Below are positions 52,669-60,063 of a DNA stretch of 64,000 nucleotides, one piece after another. This DNA comes from HGM13006 sp900757695 (GTDB lineage Bacteria; Bacillota; Clostridia; Oscillospirales; Oscillospiraceae), in assembly GCA_959607825.1 (NCBI GenBank), contig CAUHNW010000002.1, positions 62,001 to 126,000 on the forward strand, written 5' to 3'. The notes under the pieces are model-generated. The model was not told where the DNA came from and did no database searches. It worked only from the letters and a program-made list of their open reading frames with translations. The first letter of the stretch is position 1. Each line of letters opens with the position of its first letter. The position numbers and the translations under genes were made by a program.

Positions 52669-54621
52669 CTAGTTGCCGCGGAGCTTGATGATCTGGTCAC
52701 GGAGCACTGCGGCGTATTCGAATTCCATCATCTTTGCGGCCTGCTTCATTTCCTTTTCCAGCCGGGCAATCTCGCTCTCCCGTTCGTTCTTGGTGAGCTT
52801 CTTGCCGTCTCGCTCCACATCTATGGTGCGGGAGATCTCAATGAGCTCGCGGACGGATTTGATGATGGTCTTTGGAACGATGCCGTGGGCTTCGTTATAG
52901 GCCTGCTGAAGCTTCCGGCGGCGTTCTGTTTCGGTAATGGCATAGTCCATGGCGGGGGTGATATGGTCGGCATACATAATGACGCGGCCATCGGCGTTTC
53001 GGGCGGCCCGGCCAATGGTCTGAATGAGGCTGGTGGGGGAACGGAGGAAGCCCTCCTTGTCGGCGTCCAGAATGGCAACCAGCGCCACCTCCGGAAGGTC
53101 AAGTCCTTCCCGCAACAGGTTGATGCCCACCAGCACATCGAACTTCTGCATGCGCAGGTCCCGGATGATCTCCTGACGCTCCATGGTGTCCACATCGGAG
53201 TGCATATACCGGACCTTGATGCCGGATTTTGTGAGATAGTCGGTGAGATCCTCAGCCATTTTCTTAGTGAGGGTGGTGACCAGCGTGCGGTAGCCGTGCC
53301 CGGTCATGGTGTTGATCTCTCCGATGAGATCATCCACCTGTCCCTCCACAGGACGAACCTCCACCGGAGGATCCAGAAGCCCGGTGGGCCGCAGCAGCTG
53401 CTCGGCTACCTGCCCGGCACGGCTGAGCTCATATTCTGCGGGGGTGGCGGAGACATAGATGACCTGATTGATCTTGGACTGAAATTCCTCAAATTTCAGA
53501 GGGCGGTTGTCATAGGCGGAGGGAAGCCGGAAGCCATAGTCCACCAGCGCCTGCTTTCTGGCCCGGTCGCCGTTGTACATGGCCCGAACCTGCGGCAGCG
53601 TCACATGGCTCTCGTCGATGAACATCAGGAAATCCTCGGGGAAATAGTCCATCAGGGTCATGGGGGGAGAGCCTGCCGGGCGGCCACTGATGATCCGGGA
53701 ATAGTTTTCGATGCCGGAGCAGAAGCCCAGCTCGTCCATCATTTCGATGTCATACATGGTGCGCTGATGAATGCGCTGTGCCTCCAGCAGCTTGCCGTTG
53801 TCCTTGAACCATTTTTCACGATCCATAAGCTCACAGGCAATTTCCCGGGTGGCCCGTTCCATCTTCTCTTTGGTGGTGACATAATGGCTGGCAGGATAGA
53901 TGGCACAGTGGGTCACCACACGCTCGGCGGCGCCGGTGACGACATTGAATTCGGAGATCCGGTCAACCTCATCGCCAAAGAACTCAATACGGATGGCACG
54001 GTTGGTCCAGCCGGCCGGGAATACCTCCACCGTGTCGCCACGGACCCGGAAGGTGTTGCGGATGAAGTTGACATCGTTCCGCTCGTAGCGAATGTCGGTC
54101 AAACTTCTCAGAAGACTGTCTCGCTCCCAGATCTGGCCCTGCCGGACAGAAACCACCAGCGCCTTATAGTCCTCGGGGTCGCCCAGACCGTAGATGCAGC
54201 TGACAGAGGAGACAACGATCACATCCCGCCGCTCCAGAAGGGAAGCTGTGGCGGAGTTCCGCAGTCGGTCGATTTCGTCGTTGGTGGCGGAGTCCTTCTC
54301 GATATAGGTGTCGGTGTGGGCGATATAGGCCTCCGGCTGATAATAGTCATAGTAGGAGACAAAATACTCTACGGCGTTTTCCGGAAAGAATTCCTTGAAC
54401 TCAGAGCACAGCTGGGCCGCCAGCGTTTTGTTGTGCGCCAGCACCAGCGTAGGCCGGTTCATCTTTGCGATGATATTCGCCATGGTAAAGGTTTTGCCGG
54501 AGCCGGTGACACCCAGAAGCACCTGCTCGTCAATGCCGTTTTTGAGCCCCTGCGTCAGGGCTTCGATGGCCTCGGGCTGATCACCGGAGGGCTGATAGTC
54601 AGAAACCAGCTTAAAGTCCAC
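52669..54621 (-). CDS. uvrB: Excinuclease ABC subunit B
   Basis: Damage-verifying helicase-like subunit, 650 residues. Walker A is LLGVTGSGKTFTMANI; the beta-hairpin region has YYDYYQPEAY; later motifs are FIDESHVTLPQ, INLLREGLDLPEVALV and QTIGRAARN. The C-terminal UVR motif (IARLEKEMKQAAKMMEFEYA) binds UvrC or UvrA. The start is a GTG at 54621 with GGGAGGT upstream, preceded by its own promoter. Confidence 0.97.
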   Translation of the reverse strand: MDFKLVSDYQPSGDQPEAIEALTQGLKNGIDEQVLLGVTGSGKTFTMANIIAKMNRPTLVLAHNKTLAAQLCSEFKEFFPENAVEYFVSYYDYYQPEAYIAHTDTYIEKDSATNDEIDRLRNSATASLLERRDVIVVSSVSCIYGLGDPEDYKALVVSVRQGQIWERDSLLRSLTDIRYERNDVNFIRNTFRVRGDTVEVFPAGWTNRAIRIEFFGDEVDRISEFNVVTGAAERVVTHCAIYPASHYVTTKEKMERATREIACELMDREKWFKDNGKLLEAQRIHQRTMYDIEMMDELGFCSGIENYSRIISGRPAGSPPMTLMDYFPEDFLMFIDESHVTLPQVRAMYNGDRARKQALVDYGFRLPSAYDNRPLKFEEFQSKINQVIYVSATPAEYELSRAGQVAEQLLRPTGLLDPPVEVRPVEGQVDDLIGEINTMTGHGYRTLVTTLTKKMAEDLTDYLTKSGIKVRYMHSDVDTMERQEIIRDLRMQKFDVLVGINLLREGLDLPEVALVAILDADKEGFLRSPTSLIQTIGRAARNADGRVIMYADHITPAMDYAITETERRRKLQQAYNEAHGIVPKTIIKSVRELIEISRTIDVERDGKKLTKNERESEIARLEKEMKQAAKMMEFEYAAVLRDQIIKLRGN

Positions 54622-54667
54622 AGCGGCGCACCTCCCAAATGGATATTTTTCATAAAATCAGTATATC

Positions 54668-54696
54668 ATTATACCACAAAGTAAATAAAACTACAA
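54668..54696 (-). promoter_or_regulatory. Promoter of uvrB
   Basis: TTGTAG (54696-54691), 17 bases, TATAAT (54673-54668) on the minus strand. No obvious LexA box overlaps it. Confidence 0.75.
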
Positions 54697-54820
54697 GCAA
54701 TCAAAGTGTAGTGAAATCTCTTGTATTGGCAGGAGATTTGACGGAAAATGGCGGCGGGAAATGGGACGTTTACATAACGAAAAATCCGGCGAAAAAATGA
54801 AAAGCCGCCGGGAAGAACAG

Positions 54821-54849
54821 TTGACGGATTGGGGATTGTGCCGTATAAT
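54821..54849 (+). promoter_or_regulatory. Strong promoter of the thiolase gene
   Basis: TTGACG, 17 bases, perfect TATAAT. Transcription would start near 54856; the leader of about 56 bases ends with GGAGGT before the ATG. The 125 bases between the uvrB and thiolase promoters show no gene. Confidence 0.88.
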
Positions 54850-54911
54850 AATACACGGTAAACCTATTATATTGCCTGTATCAAGGCAAATGAATATGGA
54901 GGTCGTTTCCA

Positions 54912-56183
54912 ATGAAAGATTTATATGTTGTAAACTGCTGCCGTACCGCTGTTGGTTCCTTTGGCGGCAGCCTGAAGAACACTCCCGCTGCTGATCTTGG
55001 CGCTATTGTTGTCAAGGAAGCTCTGAACCGTGCAGGTGTAAAGCCCGAGCAGGTGGATGAGCTGATGTTCGGCTGCTGTATCAGCGCTGGCCTGGGCCAG
55101 AACGTTGCTCGTCAGGTCGGCATTAAGGCTGGCCTGCCTGTTTCCGTTCCCGCTTACTCTGTCAACATGGTCTGCGGCTCCGGCATGAAGTCCGTCATCG
55201 AGGCTGGCCGTGCAATTGCTGCCGGTGATGCTGAGATCGTTGTCTGCGGCGGCACCGAGAACATGTCCGCAGCTCCCTACATCCTGCCCGACGCTCGTTG
55301 GGGCGGCCGTATGTTCGACAAGAAGATGGTCGACACCATGGTAAAGGATGGCCTGTGGGACGCATTCAACAACTACCACATGGGCACCACCGCTGAGAAC
55401 ATCTGCGACATCTGGGGCATCACCCGTCAGGATTTGGACGAGTTCGCTGCTTCTTCTCAGGCTAAGACTGCTGCTGCTCAGGCTGCCGGCAAGTTTGACG
55501 ATGAGATCGTTCCTGTTCCCGTTAAGGTAAAGAAGCAGGTTGTTGACTTCAAGGTTGACGAGTTCCCCCGTCCTTCCACCAACATGGAGTCTCTGGCTAA
55601 GCTGAAGACCGCTTTCCCTGTGTCCTCCGACAACGCCTTCCAGGCAAACGGCGGCACTGTAGTTGACACCTTCGATGCCAAGGCTTGCAAGCCCGCTCAG
55701 GCTGACGCTGGCACGCCTCGTGTTACCGCCGGCAACGCTTCCGGCATCAACGATGGCGCTGCTGCTATCGTTCTGGCTTCCGGTGAGGCTGTTGAGAAGT
55801 ACGGCCTGAAGCCCATGGCTAAGCTGCTTGGCTGGGGCCAGGGCGGCGTGGATCCCAAGATCATGGGCACCGGCCCCGTTCCCGCTTCCCGTCAGGCTAT
55901 GGCCAAGGCTGGCGTTACCCTCGACGACATCGACCTCATTGAGGCCAACGAGGCATTCGCTGCGCAGTCCATCGCTGTTGCTCGTGAGCTGGGCTTCGAC
56001 ATGAACAAGGTCAACGTAAACGGCGGCGCACTGTCCATCGGCCATCCCGTTGGCTGCTCCGGCGCTCGTATCATTGTCACTCTGCTCCATGAGATGCAGA
56101 AGCGCGACGATGCAAAGAAGGGTCTGGCTACCCTGTGCATCGGCGGCGGCATGGGCGTTGCTACCATCTTCGAGAAGTGCTAA
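54912..56183 (+). CDS. thlA: Acetyl-CoA C-acetyltransferase (thiolase) with internal insertion
   Basis: Condenses two acetyl-CoA to acetoacetyl-CoA, the entry step of the butyrate pathway. The catalytic residues are visible: Cys88 in NMVCGSGMKS, His in SIGHPVGCSGAR and the late Cys in LCIGGGMGVA, with EANEAFAAQ between. At 423 residues it is about 30 longer than usual: residues about 236-268 (between KLKTAF and VTAGNASGIN) replace a loop of a few residues in normal thiolases. Its codons favour GCT, GTT, CGT and C-ending forms, a sign of very high expression. It has its own promoter and terminator. Confidence 0.94.
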   Translation: MKDLYVVNCCRTAVGSFGGSLKNTPAADLGAIVVKEALNRAGVKPEQVDELMFGCCISAGLGQNVARQVGIKAGLPVSVPAYSVNMVCGSGMKSVIEAGRAIAAGDAEIVVCGGTENMSAAPYILPDARWGGRMFDKKMVDTMVKDGLWDAFNNYHMGTTAENICDIWGITRQDLDEFAASSQAKTAAAQAAGKFDDEIVPVPVKVKKQVVDFKVDEFPRPSTNMESLAKLKTAFPVSSDNAFQANGGTVVDTFDAKACKPAQADAGTPRVTAGNASGINDGAAAIVLASGEAVEKYGLKPMAKLLGWGQGGVDPKIMGTGPVPASRQAMAKAGVTLDDIDLIEANEAFAAQSIAVARELGFDMNKVNVNGGALSIGHPVGCSGARIIVTLLHEMQKRDDAKKGLATLCIGGGMGVATIFEKC

Positions 56184-56197
56184 TATAACTTCGATCA

Positions 56198-56226
56198 GGA
56201 GGCGGGGATCCCCCGCCTCCTTTTTC
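56198..56226 (+). terminator. Terminator of the thiolase gene
   Basis: A 10-bp perfect stem (GGAGGCGGGG / CCCCGCCTCC) with a 3-base loop and TTTTT. Confidence 0.93.
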
Positions 56227-56267
56227 CGTTTGGGATGTCCATGGAAAATCAATGAGAGGTGTAAGAA

Positions 56268-56963
56268 ATGCCAAAGATTATAACGGCCAAGGAAGCGGCT
56301 GCACTGATCCCCTCCGGCAGCCGGGTCATGTTCGGCGGCTTTTTGGGCTGCGGTTCGGCACTGGATGTGATTCGGGCCATTGACGAAAGTGAAGTGGAGA
56401 ATATTGAGGGCGTCTTTGATGACGGCTCCAAGCCCAATGGACCCGATGGCTCTGATTATTATGGCTGGGCCAGACTGATCCATTCCGGAAAGATCAAGAA
56501 ATATATTGGTTCCCATGTGGGCTCCAACCCGGAGGCCGGTGAAAAGTGGTCCAAGGGAGAGCTGACGGTGGATCTGCTGCCCCAGGGCTCCATGGCAGAG
56601 ATGATCCGTGCAGGCGGCATGGGGATCCCCGGGATCCTCACATCCACGGGCATTGGAACCATGGTAGAGGAGAGCCCCTGGGTAGACCGGAAAATGAACA
56701 TCGAGGGGAAGGATTACCTGCTGATGAAGCCCATTCATGCGGATTTTGCAGTGATCTCCGGTTATCTGGTGGATAAAAAAGGAAACATCTGGTATAAGGG
56801 CACCACCCGTAATTTTTCCCCGCTGATGGCCATGGCTGCGGATACGGTGATCGTTGAGGCGGAAAGAATCGTTGAGCCCGGGGAAATTCCGCCGGAGAAT
56901 GTGGCAACACCGGGGATTCTGGTGGATTACATCGTGCTGCGGGAGGGAACGGACAATGGATAA
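56268..56963 (+). CDS. Short-chain fatty acid CoA-transferase, alpha subunit (second pair)
   Basis: Alpha subunit of 231 residues of a second heteromeric family I CoA-transferase. The N-terminal MFGGFLGCGSALDVIRAI is the oxyanion glycine loop; LLPQGSMAEMIRAGGMGIPG and YKGTTRNFSP follow. It resembles butyrate/acetoacetate CoA-transferases more closely than the pair at 6845-8262 does. The ATG at 56268 has GAGAGGTG upstream. It may be reached by read-through of the thiolase terminator, since no clear promoter is seen. Confidence 0.92.
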   Translation: MPKIITAKEAAALIPSGSRVMFGGFLGCGSALDVIRAIDESEVENIEGVFDDGSKPNGPDGSDYYGWARLIHSGKIKKYIGSHVGSNPEAGEKWSKGELTVDLLPQGSMAEMIRAGGMGIPGILTSTGIGTMVEESPWVDRKMNIEGKDYLLMKPIHADFAVISGYLVDKKGNIWYKGTTRNFSPLMAMAADTVIVEAERIVEPGEIPPENVATPGILVDYIVLREGTDNG

Positions 56964-57639
56964 GCAGAGAGCGAAGGATATCATTGCCTGCCGCTGCGCA
57001 CAGGAGCTGAAGGACGGTTATGTGGTGAATCTGGGCATCGGCATTCCCACCCAGTGTGCCCGGTACTTCCCGGAGGGCGTGGATATTACCCTGCATGCGG
57101 AGCTGGGGCTGATCGGTCAGGGGCCTGCACCCACAGCGGAGCAGGCGGATCCCCTCCATGTGGTGGATGCATCCGGCAATCCGGCAACCATTATCCCCGG
57201 CGGGGCCATTGTGGATTCCGCCACGAACTTCGGCCTGATTCGAGGCGGCCATGTGGATGCCTGCGTACTGGGTGCGCTGGAGGCGGACGCAGAGGGCAGC
57301 TTTGGAAACTGGCTGATCCCCGGGAAAAAGCTTACGGGCATGGGCGGCGCCATGGATCTGGTCAACGGCTCTAAAATCGTGATTTTGGCGATGATCCATA
57401 CCAATGGCGGGAAGCCCAAGATCGTTGAAAAATGCACCCTTCCGCTGACAGGCTATCGGGTGGTCAATATGATCGTTACGGAGCTCTGTGTTCTGAAGGT
57501 GACACCGGAGGGACTCCAGCTGGCGGAATACAATCCGGAGCTGGGTGACCGGGAGACGGCCATTCGGGAGATTCAGGAGAAGACTGCCGCAAAGCTCCAT
57601 ATTGCGGACGATCTGAAGCCCATGCGGCTGCCGGACTGA
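56956..57639 (+). CDS. Short-chain fatty acid CoA-transferase, beta subunit (second pair)
   Basis: Beta subunit of 227 residues. The catalytic glutamate is Glu49 in LHAELGLIGQG, where other members have SENG. FGLIRGGHVDACVLGA and GMGGAMDLVNGSK are typical. The start is the ATG at 56956, behind GGGAGGGAACGG, overlapping the alpha stop by 8 bases. With the thiolase just upstream, acetoacetyl-CoA or butyryl-CoA are likely CoA donors; this is inference. Confidence 0.92.
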   Translation: MDKQRAKDIIACRCAQELKDGYVVNLGIGIPTQCARYFPEGVDITLHAELGLIGQGPAPTAEQADPLHVVDASGNPATIIPGGAIVDSATNFGLIRGGHVDACVLGALEADAEGSFGNWLIPGKKLTGMGGAMDLVNGSKIVILAMIHTNGGKPKIVEKCTLPLTGYRVVNMIVTELCVLKVTPEGLQLAEYNPELGDRETAIREIQEKTAAKLHIADDLKPMRLPD

Positions 57640-57643
57640 TGTG

Positions 57644-57684
57644 AAAAGTGCCGTTCTGCCATAGGGCAGGGCGGTGCTTTTTGT
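57644..57684 (+). terminator. Terminator of the second CoA-transferase pair
   Basis: A 17-bp stem containing several G-T wobble pairs (arms 57644-57660 and 57665-57681), followed by TTTTTG-type sequence. Confidence 0.75.
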
Positions 57685-57698
57685 CGTGTTGCACATAC

Positions 57699-57719
57699 TT
57701 AATGAATTTAATTCATTAA
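57699..57719. promoter_or_regulatory. Perfect inverted repeat upstream of the iron-sulfur flavoenzyme gene
   Basis: TTAATGAAT-TTA-ATTCATTAA, two perfect 9-base arms around 3 bases, 18 bases upstream of the putative -35. A likely protein-binding site of a dimeric regulator, not an RNA hairpin, because it lies outside the transcript. Confidence 0.6.
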
Positions 57720-57737
57720 TTAATGACCAAACTCCGC

Positions 57738-57766
57738 TTTTCACCGGGTTTTTAATGTGTTATAAT
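57738..57766 (+). promoter_or_regulatory. Promoter of the iron-sulfur flavoenzyme gene
   Basis: An extended -10 (TGTTATAAT) with a weak -35 (TTTTCA) at 17 bases. Transcription would start near 57773; the ATG at 57850 follows AAAGGAA. Confidence 0.7.
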
Positions 57767-57849
57767 GAATAAAATGCCATCAGGCATAGGCTGGCAGCAG
57801 GGATGCTGCCGGATGAATACACTCCGCACAGCGGGGAAAGGAACATATT

Positions 57850-59970
57850 ATGGAACTGAAATACAGTGCATTGCTCAGCCCCATCAAGATCGGCAACATG
57901 GTGCTCCGGAACCGGATGCTCTCGTCCGCTTCTACGCCCCATTTCCTTCAGGGCACTGAGAAGAACCCCACCGAGAAGGTGATCCAGCACTTTGCAAACC
58001 GTGCAAAGAATGGTGCTGCGCTGGTGACCATCAACCACCTCTATGAGAAGTCCATGCCCGTAATGGGGCGTGCGCTGGACAATACCCCCTGCCACTTCAA
58101 CCTGTTCGATCTGAACGATGCCAATGCACAGGACTACTTCTGTAAGCTGCTGGACGCCATTCACTTCTATGGCTCCAAGACTTGTGCATACATTATGAGC
58201 CCCGCAAACATGCAGGGCGGTATGGGCATGCCCTCTGGTGCACCCGGCGGCCCCGGCGGCCCTGGTGCCGGTCCTGAGGGTGCAGGCGGTCCTCCTGCGG
58301 ATATGCCTCCCATGCCCATGGAAGACACCACACCCAAGCATAAGGACTTCGGCGTAGCAGGCGCTGACGGCGACCTCCATGCACAGATGGACGGCGGCCC
58401 CCAGCAGTCCCCCTCTTCCTACACCAAGGAATACCTGCAGGCCATGATCGAGGACTACGCACAGCAGGCAAAGGATCTCAAGGCTCTGGGCTTTGACATG
58501 ATCTCCGTCTATTGCTGCTACCGGAACAACCCCATGGCAAAGCTGCTCTCTCCCATCACCAACGACCGTACCGATGAGTATGGCCCTGAGAGTGTAGAGA
58601 GTCGCGGCCGCTACATGGTAGAGATGTTCACCGCACTGCGGAAGGCAGTGGGCAAGGGCTTCCCGCTGGAGTGCGTCCTCAGCGTAGACGAGGAGGAGTT
58701 CGGTGGCTACACCAAGGAAGACACCATTCAGCTTGCAAAGATGATGGAGGGTGTCTGCGATATCTTCCACCTGCGTTCCGGCGATATGGATCCTCAGCAT
58801 CCGCTGGGCTTCACCTCCACCGAGGACAAGCCTGCTCCCTATATCGATGCCATGAGCTATGTATGTAAAGAGATCAAGAAGCGCGGCATTCAGATGACCG
58901 TTGCGGCTTCTGCCGGCTTCCAGGATCCCGAGATCGCCAACAATCTGGTGGCGGACGGCGGTGCTGACCTCATTTACATGGCCCGCAGCTGGATCAACAA
59001 TCCTGACTATGGCCAGAAGGTCTATGAGGGCCGCAAGGAGGACATCGTTCCCTGCGTGCGCTGCAACAAGTGCCATGTACCCAATGGCCCCGACCTGTTC
59101 CGTACGGTCTGCACAGTCAATCCCATTGTTGGTATGGAGGATCGCATCTCCACCATGGTGAAGCCTGTGGGCGAGAAGCGCAAGGTTGCTGTGGTTGGCG
59201 GCGGCCCTGCCGGCATGGAGTTTGCCCGGATCTGCGCTCAGAGAGGCCACGATGTTACCCTGTACGAGAAGTCCGGTGAGCTGGGCGGCATGCTCAAGCA
59301 CGCAAAGTACCCCTCCTTCAAATGGCCCCTGCGCCAGTTCATGGATTACATGATCAAGGAGATGGACAAGCTGGGCGTTCATGTGAAGCTCAACACCACC
59401 GCAACCCGTGAGCTGCTGGAGAAGGAGAACTATCAGGTCCTGGCTCTGGCACTGGGCGCTGAGCCTTCCAGCCTGCCTCTGCCCGGCAAGGATGGCGACA
59501 ACGTTTCCTACGCTGCCAACATCTATGGCCATGAGGATCAGCTGGGTAAGAACGTTACCATCATCGGCGGCGGCGAAATCGGCGTAGAGACCGGCCTGTA
59601 TCTGGCGGAGCTGGGTCATCTGGTCACCGTGCTGGAGATGCAGTACGACCTGATTCTGGATGCGCCTCATGCGCACTACCGCAACATGGTGGTAAACTAC
59701 TGGCGCCACACCGCAAACTTTGCTTATCAGGCAGGCGTAAAGTGCACCGCCATTGATCCTGACGGCGTTCGGTATCTGGATCCCAACGGCGTAGAGCAGA
59801 AGCAGCAGGCTGACAACGTTCTGCTGGCCATCGGCATGAAGTCCAAGCAGGACGAGGCCATGGAGCTTGCCAAGGCTGTTCCGGTCAGCTATGTGATCGG
59901 CGACTGCGACAAGCCCGGCAATGTGCAGAAGTGCATGCGTTCTGCCTTCGGCATCGCCTCTCAGATCTAA
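57850..59970 (+). CDS. TMADH/2,4-dienoyl-CoA reductase-like iron-sulfur flavoenzyme with Gly/Pro insertion
   Basis: A 706-residue enzyme of the Old Yellow Enzyme plus FAD family (FadH, TMADH, BaiCD relatives). An FMN barrel (1 to about 390) is followed by a 4Fe-4S site C402-x2-C405-x2-C408-x12-C421, the spacing seen in trimethylamine dehydrogenase, and a FAD/NAD(P) domain from KVAVVGGGPAGMEFA. Residues about 124-157 are a Gly/Pro/Met-rich insertion followed by 40 more unusual residues. The region usually reading EIHxAHGYLLxQFLSP is ISVYCCYRNNPMAKLLSP, so the active site differs. It probably reduces C=C bonds of an enoate or enoyl-CoA with NAD(P)H; the substrate is unknown. Codons suggest good expression. 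Monocistronic. Confidence 0.88.
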   Translation: MELKYSALLSPIKIGNMVLRNRMLSSASTPHFLQGTEKNPTEKVIQHFANRAKNGAALVTINHLYEKSMPVMGRALDNTPCHFNLFDLNDANAQDYFCKLLDAIHFYGSKTCAYIMSPANMQGGMGMPSGAPGGPGGPGAGPEGAGGPPADMPPMPMEDTTPKHKDFGVAGADGDLHAQMDGGPQQSPSSYTKEYLQAMIEDYAQQAKDLKALGFDMISVYCCYRNNPMAKLLSPITNDRTDEYGPESVESRGRYMVEMFTALRKAVGKGFPLECVLSVDEEEFGGYTKEDTIQLAKMMEGVCDIFHLRSGDMDPQHPLGFTSTEDKPAPYIDAMSYVCKEIKKRGIQMTVAASAGFQDPEIANNLVADGGADLIYMARSWINNPDYGQKVYEGRKEDIVPCVRCNKCHVPNGPDLFRTVCTVNPIVGMEDRISTMVKPVGEKRKVAVVGGGPAGMEFARICAQRGHDVTLYEKSGELGGMLKHAKYPSFKWPLRQFMDYMIKEMDKLGVHVKLNTTATRELLEKENYQVLALALGAEPSSLPLPGKDGDNVSYAANIYGHEDQLGKNVTIIGGGEIGVETGLYLAELGHLVTVLEMQYDLILDAPHAHYRNMVVNYWRHTANFAYQAGVKCTAIDPDGVRYLDPNGVEQKQQADNVLLAIGMKSKQDEAMELAKAVPVSYVIGDCDKPGNVQKCMRSAFGIASQI

Positions 59971-59980
59971 GCAATATCGT

Positions 59981-60014
59981 AATCGGCGCACCCGCATTGG
60001 GTGCGCCGATTTCA
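59981..60014 (+). terminator. Terminator of the iron-sulfur flavoenzyme gene
   Basis: A 13-bp perfect stem (AATCGGCGCACCC / GGGTGCGCCGATT) with a 5-base loop, 10 bases after the stop. Confidence 0.85.
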
Positions 60015-60016
60015 GC

Positions 60017-60063
60017 AAAACTCCGGCAGTTCCAGTTCACACTGGGGCTGCCGGAGCTTTTTT
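60017..60063. terminator. Nested hairpin terminator shared with the SLH gene
   Basis: Outer stem CTCCGGCAG / CTGCCGGAG with an inner CCAGT/ACTGG hairpin. TTTTTT follows on the plus strand and TTTTGC on the minus strand. It ends at the SLH stop codon. Confidence 0.75.
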
